Below, piece after piece: positions 1 to 4,935 of a DNA stretch of 5,379 nucleotides. A model generated the notes under the pieces. It searched no databases. It was not told the origin of the DNA and worked only from the letters and a program-made list of their open reading frames with translations. The stretch comes from Candidatus Solibacter sp. (GTDB taxonomy: Bacteria > Acidobacteriota > Terriglobia > Bryobacterales > Bryobacteraceae). The translations under genes and the position numbers were made by a program. Position 1 is the first letter of the stretch, and each line of letters begins with the position of its first letter. Location: the NCBI GenBank assembly GCA_017883355.1, contig JADGNS010000411.1, positions 1 through 5,379 of the forward strand. Reading direction: 5' to 3'.

Positions 1-657
1 GCCCTTCATGGGACCCGTCTCATCGCTGCCGTATCGCACCGGCATGAACTCCCGCCAGACACGCCCCGGCGTGCCGTGAAAGGTGATCCCGAACCTGAGC
101 CCGTGCGCACGCGCGATCTTTTCCCAGGTTCCGACGATGTCCTTTTTGGGGCCAACGTGGACGCAGTTCCACGGCTGATACTTCGAATCCCAGCAATCGA
201 AGTTGCCGTGGTGGTTGGCCAGCGCGACGAAGTACCTGGCGCCGGTCTTGGCATAGAGCCGGACCAACTCCTCGGGATTCCAGTTCTCCGCCCGCCAGAT
301 GTGGCAGATGTCCTTATACCCGAATTGCGACGGATGGCCGTACGTCTTGACGTGGTAGTTGTACTGGCCGCTGCCCTGGATATACATGCCGCGGGCGTAC
401 CAGTCGCCCTGCTCAGGTACGCACTGCGGGCTCCAATGGGCCCAGATTCCGAACTTCGCGTCGCGGAACCATTCGGGGCACCGGTACGCTCTCAACGACT
501 CCCAATTGGGCCGAAACGGGCCCGAGATCGCGGCGCCCGCGAAATTGGCGTCGGCATAGGACCCCCGCTGAGACCATGCTGTCCTGGCGGCCGCGAGCAG
601 GCTGGCGCTACCCGCGACGAACTTTCTCCGGCTGAAACCGTATGTTGCATCGTTCAT
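1..657 (-). CDS. Alpha-L-fucosidase, GH29 family (copy 1), 3' end outside window
   Basis: An open frame of 219 codons runs off the left edge with no stop, so this is the N-terminal part of an exo-glycosidase that would release terminal L-fucose. ATG at 657 is preceded by AAGGAG (668-673, 10-nt spacing). Residues 9-30 form a Tat-like leader (SRRKFVAG, then an Ala-rich segment to AWSQ), so export is expected. GH29 landmarks follow: WFRDAKFGIWAHWSPQ (63-78), GDWYARGMY (84-92), YHVKTYGHPSQFGYKD (101-116), the His-His motif ALANHHGNFD (145-154) and VGPKKDIVGTW (168-178). The catalytic nucleophile region lies beyond the edge. It is clearly paralogous to copy 2 at 1107-2654, roughly half identical by eye. 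The usual Asp after the two His is Gly here (residue 151). The family is secure; substrate linkage cannot be read. Confidence 0.93.
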   Translation of the reverse strand, partial: MNDATYGFSRRKFVAGSASLLAAARTAWSQRGSYADANFAGAAISGPFRPNWESLRAYRCPEWFRDAKFGIWAHWSPQCVPEQGDWYARGMYIQGSGQYNYHVKTYGHPSQFGYKDICHIWRAENWNPEELVRLYAKTGARYFVALANHHGNFDCWDSKYQPWNCVHVGPKKDIVGTWEKIARAHGLRFGITFHGTPGRVWREFMPVRYGSDETGPMKG

Positions 658-667
658 TCCCAGTTCG

Positions 668-673
668 CTCCTT
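668..673 (-). promoter_or_regulatory. Ribosome binding site of fucosidase copy 1
   Basis: AAGGAG on the minus strand, 10 nt before ATG 657. It lies inside the shifted coding-like fragment, which shows that the fucosidase start sits right against, or overlaps, the 3' end of the former upstream gene. Confidence 0.75.
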
Positions 674-790
674 TTTGAGGCGGCTCAGGTGTTCGGTCCA
701 CCCCCAAACGTTGGCGCAGAAGCGCCGCGGCTCCGCGGGCCGGTTCCACGGGCCAAAACAGACATCGTAGTAAACGGACGCGCCATCAGG
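671..790 (-). other. Coding-like fragment in a shifted frame, family not recognised
   Basis: From about 790 leftward the best coding signal (G/C-rich third positions, protein-like composition) is in a different minus frame from the GH43-like remnant. It reads PDGASVYYDVCFGPWNRP, then AEPRRFCANVWGWTEHL and SRLKKE, and stays open into the start of fucosidase copy 1, ending at TAG 608-610. It could be the true C-terminus of the upstream remnant after a 1-2 base indel near 780-795, or the tail of another lost gene. I do not recognise the Trp/Cys-rich segment. It has no start codon or ribosome site of its own and is probably not translated independently. Confidence 0.4.
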
Positions 791-1106
791 AAGCTGTTGG
801 CTGCCGCCGCTTCGACCGATACGGGTTGCGCGAACTCCAGCCTCATCAGCGAACCCTCCCGGGTGGCCTTCGGGGTGAGGGTGCGGCCGGCCTTCGCGAT
901 CTTCTGCATGTCGCGGTCGAACGCCGCGCCATCGAACGGAACCTACAGGATCTTGCTCCCGTGCATGTCGTTCCCGTGCCCCTGCTCCTTTGGAACCTCC
1001 AGCGCCGCGAACGTGAAATACGCCGGGTGGCCTTTCTCCAGGTAGACGCCCGGCCGCTCCAGCTTTTCCCAGTGGGCCTTCGTACCTGCATCGTATGGAC
1101 GCGGCG
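685..1106 (-). pseudogene. Remnant of a glycosidase C-terminus (GH43-like), amber-interrupted and frameshifted
   Basis: Starting directly after the stop of fucosidase copy 2, one minus frame reads PYDAGTKAHWEKLERPG (from 1098), then VYLEKGHPAYFTFAALEVPK and GHGNDMHGSKIL. It meets TAG at 943-945 and continues in the same frame VPFDGAAFDRDMQKIAKAG to about 787. The pattern ERP-x-VYLE-x-GHP-x-YFTFA followed by GND-x-HGSK-x-(stop)-VPFDG resembles, from memory, the C-terminal blade region of GH43-like beta-propeller glycosidases found in similar clusters. Third positions are almost all G/C on both sides of the TAG, so the frame was coding until recently. No N-terminal portion is present, and near 787 the coding signal moves to another frame. 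The frame itself ends at TGA 685-687 after low-quality coding sequence. Pseudogene status is well supported; the exact family is tentative. Confidence 0.62.
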
Positions 1107-2654
1107 CTACGCCCCGCGCACCCTAAGGGCAATGGCGTGATCACTCGGCTTCTGCTGCGGCATCTGAACGGTCAGTCCGTTCTCGTCCTGCGTCCACTGC
1201 ACCTTGCCTCTGAAGCCCAACAGCTCGACATTCCCGACTTTGAACGGCGCGGTGTCGCTCTTCGTCGATAGTGATTTGATAACAGCTTGCTTTTCGGGCC
1301 ACCCCATTACGAAGGCGTAAAGGTTCGCCCCCCTCGTCGTGAAGCGCACTTCCTCGGCCGTCAGGTCTCGGCGACCTCCCTCGTTGAATCTGGGGCCGCG
1401 CCCGCCCGTCTGCGGCGCCGAGGCCACCGGACCTTCGCCGAAAATCTTCCATGGGCGGGTGGAGTAAATGCCTTCGCTGTTCACCGCCATCCACCGAGTG
1501 ATCTCGTCCAGGATCTTCAATTCCTGGCCGTCCAGTTCGCCGCTGTTGGGCAGCGGGAAGTTCAGCATCAGGTTGCCATTGCGGCTGACGATATCGACCA
1601 GCAGGTCGATGACGCGCTTCGGCGTCTTGTACTTGGCTTCCTTGTTGTAGTGCCAGTCGCCGACGCAGGTGTCGGTCTGCCAGGGGTTGGCCGGGATGCC
1701 GGCGGCCACGCCGCGCTCCCAGTCCAGGACGCAGGTGCCGGTCTCGCAATCGCTAGGCAATTTGCTGGTGTACACCGCTTCGCAGTGGCCACCGTGGCGT
1801 TTGGCGCTTGTATTGTAAAGGTTCGCCACCAGGCCAAGCCCGTATTCCTCGAAGAAGATGTCGCCATCGGTGTAGAGCAGGTCGGGCTGGTAGTTGTCGA
1901 CCAGGTCCTTGATGCGTTTGAAGTAGTGCAGCTTCCAGGGATCCGGCGCCTGTCGATCGTTGATCCGCTGGCCATAGGGATAGTCTTTCGGCAGTTCATG
2001 ATAGAGGTCGGCATAGGCGGGGTCGGCGCCGTCGTAGGGCACGCCGGCAAGCGGACCGGTCTTGTCGCTTGTGTGCGAAGTCGAGAACCAGTGATAACTG
2101 GGCGCGAGGTGCTCGCTCACGGCGAAACGGAGCCCCTGTTTCGCTGCCGCCTTTTTGAACTCGCCGACGATATCTCTCTTCGGGCCTGTTGCGACAGAGT
2201 TCCAGCGCGGCTGGTGAGCGGACTTCCACAGATCGAAGCCGTCGTGATGCACCGCCATGCTGCAGAAGTACTTCGCCCCGGCCTTCTTGTAGAGCTGCAA
2301 CAGGTGATCGGCGTCGAACCTCGCCGCCTTCCATGTGGGAATCACATCCTTAAACCCGAATTTCGAGGGGTGGCCGTAAGTCTTCACGTGATACTCGTAC
2401 TGCCGGTGGCCCTGGACATACATATTGCGGGCATACCAGTCGCCGTACTCGGGCGCGGATTGGGGTCCCCAATGCGCCCAGATACCGAACTTTGCGTCCC
2501 GGTACCAGGCGGGGACCTGCCACTCCCGGAGCGATTGGCGCGTACCGTTGAACGGACCGGATGTGATTGCGGGCAACTCGCCGGCGGCGCGTGCGAGTTT
2601 CAGCGCGGGAGCACCTCCCGCCAACAAAGTGAGAGCCTGTCTTCTGCTAAGCAT
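1107..2654 (-). CDS. Alpha-L-fucosidase, GH29 family (copy 2), complete
   Basis: A 515-residue exported exo-fucosidase, normal length for a GH29 catalytic barrel plus a C-terminal beta domain. Residues 1-24 are a Tat-like leader (LSRRQALTLLAGG). GH29 motifs in order are WYRDAKFGIWAHWGPQ (50-65), GDWYARNMY (71-79), VHHDGFDLW (135-143), TGPKRDIVGEF (156-166), the nucleophile motif LLYTDGDIFFEEYG (259-272, likely nucleophile Asp263), VGDWHYN (331-337) and RNGNLMLNFPLP (358-369). Residues from about 430 to the end form the smaller C-terminal domain. The start at 2654 is chosen because AGGGAGA (2663-2669) lies 8 nt before it and the Tat leader begins there. A longer reading from 2714 adds 20 charged residues with no good ribosome site, but overlaps the mutarotase stop in ATGA. 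No catalytic defect is visible. Specificity (alpha-1,2/1,3/1,4/1,6) is unknown. Confidence 0.95.
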   Translation of the reverse strand: MLSRRQALTLLAGGAPALKLARAAGELPAITSGPFNGTRQSLREWQVPAWYRDAKFGIWAHWGPQSAPEYGDWYARNMYVQGHRQYEYHVKTYGHPSKFGFKDVIPTWKAARFDADHLLQLYKKAGAKYFCSMAVHHDGFDLWKSAHQPRWNSVATGPKRDIVGEFKKAAAKQGLRFAVSEHLAPSYHWFSTSHTSDKTGPLAGVPYDGADPAYADLYHELPKDYPYGQRINDRQAPDPWKLHYFKRIKDLVDNYQPDLLYTDGDIFFEEYGLGLVANLYNTSAKRHGGHCEAVYTSKLPSDCETGTCVLDWERGVAAGIPANPWQTDTCVGDWHYNKEAKYKTPKRVIDLLVDIVSRNGNLMLNFPLPNSGELDGQELKILDEITRWMAVNSEGIYSTRPWKIFGEGPVASAPQTGGRGPRFNEGGRRDLTAEEVRFTTRGANLYAFVMGWPEKQAVIKSLSTKSDTAPFKVGNVELLGFRGKVQWTQDENGLTVQMPQQKPSDHAIALRVRGA

Positions 2655-2662
2655 GGATTCCG

Positions 2663-2669
2663 TCTCCCT
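2663..2669 (-). promoter_or_regulatory. Ribosome binding site deciding the start of fucosidase copy 2
   Basis: AGGGAGA on the minus strand, 8 nt upstream of ATG 2654. It supports the inner start over the in-frame ATG at 2714. With the inner start, the spacer between the mutarotase stop and the fucosidase start is 56 nt. Confidence 0.7.
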
Positions 2670-2710
2670 GTCCTCTTCGTACTGCACAATTCTCCCGCCC
2701 TGACGGCGAC

Positions 2711-3250
2711 TCATCCGAACGATAGTGTCAAGTCACCATCGAGTGAGATCGGGCACGGCAACGCGGTTAGGCGTTTCCGCAGCTTCCTTTCCGCCTGATC
2801 CGTCCAATAGCGGCACCCAAGCTCCAGGAACACGGACGAGTACGGAAGAAGCATCGAAGTCTTGATAATCAGAACGTGAAACCGGCATGCCGCCTCGTCT
2901 ACTCTCAGGAGGAGCTGATCGTGTGCCAGAGCTGTCTGCGGCCTGCCGGTCAATAGACCAACCAGACCTTGTCGATAGGCCGAAATCCCGGGCGCATCCT
3001 CGTCTGGGACAGCACCAAGTTCGGCGTCAGTGTAGCAGTGGGCGGCGAGATGGGCACAGGCATCGACGCGCCGCAACGTCGTCCGCAGCACGTCAAAATG
3101 GCTCTCCTCCGCTACGATCGTCTCGATTCCTGGAGCGCAGTGCGAGGGGTACGCCGAGTCGGCGATGACGATCCAGTTCCGGTGTCCAAACACCGGGAGC
3201 GTCGCGTCGAGACGCTCCCGCCACGAGGATTGCACGACAGTAGCGATCAT
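2711..3250 (-). CDS. RbsD/FucU-family sugar mutarotase, putative L-fucose mutarotase
   Basis: A 179-residue cytoplasmic protein of the RbsD/FucU fold, whose members interconvert sugar anomers (FucU: L-fucose; RbsD: D-ribose forms). The N-terminal motif LPVFGHRNWIVIADSAYPSH (18-37) carries the family His (H23) and Asp (D31). The C-terminal motif FHVLIIKTSMLLPYSSVFLE (124-143) aligns with the FucU/RbsD end, with Y137 in the place of the conserved Tyr; the Asn normally two residues later is Ser139. At 179 residues it exceeds classical FucU/RbsD (about 140), with an insertion around 75-115 (TDAELGAVPDEDAPG). ATG 3250 follows GGAGGG (3261-3266) at 10 nt spacing. It starts 6 nt after the stop of the dehydrogenase remnant, so it was translated in the same operon. 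Fucose as substrate is inferred from the adjacent fucosidases. Confidence 0.84.
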   Translation of the reverse strand: MIATVVQSSWRERLDATLPVFGHRNWIVIADSAYPSHCAPGIETIVAEESHFDVLRTTLRRVDACAHLAAHCYTDAELGAVPDEDAPGISAYRQGLVGLLTGRPQTALAHDQLLLRVDEAACRFHVLIIKTSMLLPYSSVFLELGCRYWTDQAERKLRKRLTALPCPISLDGDLTLSFG

Positions 3251-3256
3251 GATCGG

Positions 3257-3451
3257 TTAACCCTCCGACTGTTCTTCATCGAAGCAAACCGCCACCTTGC
3301 CACAGCGTCCGGAACTCATGAGCGCGTACGCTTCCGATACGCACCCGAGAGAGAAGCGGTGAGTTATTAACTCCGCAGGATGCAGATTCCAGCGCAGGAG
3401 CCGCGCCACCAGTTCTTCCATCGCAGGCGTTCTGGTCCAACACATCCGCAT
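3257..3451 (-). pseudogene. C-terminal remnant of a medium-chain (zinc alcohol dehydrogenase-like) dehydrogenase
   Basis: Only the last 60 or so residues survive: MEELVARLLRWNLHPAEL, then ITHRFSLGCVSEAYALM and SSGRCGKVAVCFDEE. The order 'lhP-xx-LITHRF-xL...EAY-xxM-xxG-x-x-GKV-x-V' is the classical C-terminus of the MDR superfamily (sorbitol/threonine/alcohol dehydrogenase-like), where intact proteins have about 340-400 residues. A TGA (3452-3454) immediately precedes the ATG at 3451, no ribosome site serves it, and neither the Zn-binding N-terminus nor the Rossmann domain is present in any frame of the 227 nt between it and lacI. The TAA (3257-3259) lies next to the mutarotase ribosome site. 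By position this was probably the sugar dehydrogenase of the fucose operon (inference). I favour a deletion remnant over a functional small gene. Confidence 0.68.
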
Positions 3452-3501
3452 TCAGCGGATTGTTTTTGCGCCTTGGTGCGCGCGCCCTCTGGGTCCAGCA
3501 G

Positions 3502-3681
3502 TCACACATTCTGGATCCCTCTCTGCCGCTGGCCGCTCTGCTTGCCCGGGATAATCCATCTGGCCGCTTCCTGAACGCAGCCGAGCACGTGGAAATGTCG
3601 GACTTTAATAGTAAAGTGGAGTGCATATAGGAACGGCGATCGCTTGCGGCGGCGCGCAAAACTGGGGCCTGCGGTCGTCAT
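3502..3681 (-). other. 59-codon frame overlapping the lacI stop, possible 5' debris of the dehydrogenase gene
   Basis: ATG 3681 overlaps the lacI stop as ATGA, and the frame continues for 59 codons to TGA 3502-3504. The second half has G/C-rich third positions and a stretch VLGCVQEAARWIIPGKQSG; after the TGA the same frame reads LLDPEGARTKAQK. 'AARWIIPGK' vaguely recalls an MDR-family N-terminus, and a neighbouring frame gives AERPAAERDPE, so this may be frameshifted 5' material of the same lost dehydrogenase. The first 25 codons (Arg-rich) do not look like protein, and the operator-like site falls inside them. A functional peptide is unlikely; homology is unproven. Confidence 0.25.
3600..3617 (+). 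promoter_or_regulatory. Palindromic operator-like site downstream of lacI
   Basis: GGACTTTAATAGTAAAGT contains perfect 6-bp inverted arms ACTTTA (3602-3607) and TAAAGT (3612-3617) around ATAG. The same 18 bp recurs, read on the opposite strand, at 4803-4820 with 16 of 18 matches. It lies 61 nt beyond the lacI stop, ahead of the minus-strand dehydrogenase-mutarotase-fucosidase series, which is where an operator for that operon would sit. I infer binding by the adjacent LacI protein. No clear -35/-10 pair accompanies it. Confidence 0.55.
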
Positions 3682-4778
3682 CGCGCCAACGCTCCTGTCT
3701 CGAAATGGTTCTCCATCGTTGCGTGCTTTCCGACCGAGGATTCACGAACGATGAGCCGCACTGGCAGAAGGAACTCCCGTACTTCAGGTTCTTGCCGCGT
3801 TGTGAGCCACTTAAGTAGGAGCTTGGCAACCCGCTCTCCCATTAATTGGGGCGCCTGATCCACAGTGGTCAACGGCGAGGCTAGCACATCGGAATAGCGA
3901 TTGTTCCCGACGCCTGCCAGCGCGATGTCGTCTGGCACGCGCAGTCCTGCCGCCGCGATTACACGAAGGGCTTCGACGGCGGTTAAGTCGTTGTATGCAA
4001 AAATCGCGTCGGGCCGGTCCAGACGTTTCAGGAGGGATCGTACCGCGGGAGCCACAACTTCTCTTGTCTCGCCTCCTCCGGCAACATAGCCCGATCTTAC
4101 TTCGAAACCAGCAGCCTTCATCGCGTCCTCATAGCCTCTGGCGCGAAGGATTCCGGGCGAGGTTTCGGGGCCGCAGAGATGCGCGATGCGCCTCCTCCCG
4201 CAACCAAGCAGGTGCTCGGTAACCAGTTTGCCCACGGCGAAGTTGTCCACGCCTACGAAACAGCTTTCGACCTTTTCGATCTGCCGGTCCGCCATGACGA
4301 ACGGCAATGCCCTCTTCCGGATTCGTTCGAAGATACCCAACCCATCATGCCGCTGGCACGACGCGATAATCAGACCCTCGACCTGCCGAGACATCAGCGT
4401 TTGAATTTCCCGCACCTCCCGCTCCGCCTTCTCGCTACTCACCGTAAGGATTGCCTGGTACCCGGTCCTGTCCAAAAAGTTGCTTACTCCCTCCAGCATT
4501 TCGCTGAAAAAGGAATCGATGACGCTGGGGACGACAACACCAATGAGATGGCTACGCTGAAAACGAAGGGTACGCCAAGTCGTGTTGGCCACGTACCCAA
4601 CCTCTCGCGCGCGTTGCGCCACCCGCTCGCGCGTGGCTTGGCTTATGTCGTTATGGCCGGCAAGGGCTTTGGAAACAGCGACCTTGCTGATTCCGAGGTC
4701 ACGAGCGATGTCCGCCATGGTCACCGGTCGTCCGATTTGATCGACCCCCATGGGAAGCAGTTTAGTGGATGGGTTCAT
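3678..4778 (-). CDS. LacI/GalR-family transcriptional repressor
   Basis: A 366-residue DNA-binding sugar sensor. The helix-turn-helix is at residues 19-46 (VTMADIARDLGISKVAVSKA), and the hinge is NTTWRTLR (65-72). The periplasmic-binding-protein-like sensor starts at HLIGVVVPSV (77-86). It contains GLIIAS (135-140), VGVDNFAVGKLVTEHLLGCG (175-194), RARGYEDAM (212-220), DAIFAYNDLTAVEALRV (257-273), VPDDIALAGVGNN (281-293) and SPLTTVDQ (301-308), and ends RLIVRESS plus a 17-residue tail. The usual hinge Ala is Trp (W68). Start 4778 has no strong ribosome site; ATGs at 4751 and 4718 are alternatives, but the latter begins only at the helix-turn-helix. It is divergent from the TonB receptor and upstream of the fucosidase series, and operator-like sites flank the gene, so it probably represses both directions and itself. 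The effector may be L-fucose or a fucosyl sugar (inference). Confidence 0.95.
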   Translation of the reverse strand: MNPSTKLLPMGVDQIGRPVTMADIARDLGISKVAVSKALAGHNDISQATRERVAQRAREVGYVANTTWRTLRFQRSHLIGVVVPSVIDSFFSEMLEGVSNFLDRTGYQAILTVSSEKAEREVREIQTLMSRQVEGLIIASCQRHDGLGIFERIRKRALPFVMADRQIEKVESCFVGVDNFAVGKLVTEHLLGCGRRRIAHLCGPETSPGILRARGYEDAMKAAGFEVRSGYVAGGGETREVVAPAVRSLLKRLDRPDAIFAYNDLTAVEALRVIAAAGLRVPDDIALAGVGNNRYSDVLASPLTTVDQAPQLMGERVAKLLLKWLTTRQEPEVREFLLPVRLIVRESSVGKHATMENHFETGALAR

Positions 4779-4802
4779 GCGGCGTCAACGCAAATCTACT
4801 TT

Positions 4803-4820
4803 ACTTTACTAAAAAAGTCC
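4803..4820 (-). promoter_or_regulatory. Operator-like site between lacI and the TonB receptor gene
   Basis: On the minus strand it reads GGACTTTTTTAGTAAAGT, differing at two positions from the site at 3600-3617. It contains the exact short palindrome TTTA-C-TAAA (4805-4813 on +) and imperfect longer arms. It abuts the putative -35 of the receptor promoter (4821) and lies 25 bp upstream of the lacI start, so a bound repressor could block both directions. An extra half-site-like repeat, TACTTTACTTTACT, extends it to the left (4797-4810). Confidence 0.6.
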
Positions 4821-4849
4821 TTGCCTTTGAGAGTGTCAGGCCCTATATT
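4821..4849 (+). promoter_or_regulatory. Sigma-70-type promoter for the TonB receptor gene
   Basis: TTGCCT (4821-4826) and TATATT (4844-4849) are separated by 17 bp, a good match to the housekeeping consensus. Transcription would start near 4856, giving a leader of about 80 nt before the receptor ATG. The operator-like site lies directly upstream of the -35. No equally good promoter is seen for lacI on the other strand; CTGACA (4839-4834, minus) is a possible -35 whose -10 would fall in the operator. Confidence 0.55.
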
Positions 4850-4935
4850 CTCCTTAGAAGTGGTCTTTTTGGCGGCGGGTCGAGCAGCCGACAGGCGACG
4901 CTTGCGCCTGCAGAGGTCAACGAAAGGGGCAACCT

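Noticed and set aside
76..678. Plus-strand open frame of 200 codons
   Set aside because: It is antisense to fucosidase copy 1; its Val/Leu/Arg-rich composition mirrors the real gene.
608..1144. Minus-strand frame of 178 codons spanning the inter-fucosidase region
   Set aside because: Most of it is a shadow frame of the GH43-like remnant and the end of copy 2. Only its last third (about 671-790) looks like protein, and that part is reported separately.
1287..2798. Long plus-strand open frame of 503 codons
   Set aside because: It lies antisense to fucosidase copy 2, which has all GH29 motifs. The plus reading has no recognisable domain, and such mirrors arise from G/C-biased third positions.
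3276..3659. Minus-strand 127-codon frame between lacI and the mutarotase gene
   Set aside because: Its Arg/Ser/Ala-rich sequence has no motif and overlaps the recognisable dehydrogenase C-terminus, which is in another frame.
4759..4770. AGTTTAGTGGAT as a third operator copy
   Set aside because: Only one half resembles the motif (TTTAGT), and it falls in lacI codons 3-7; the other arm is missing.
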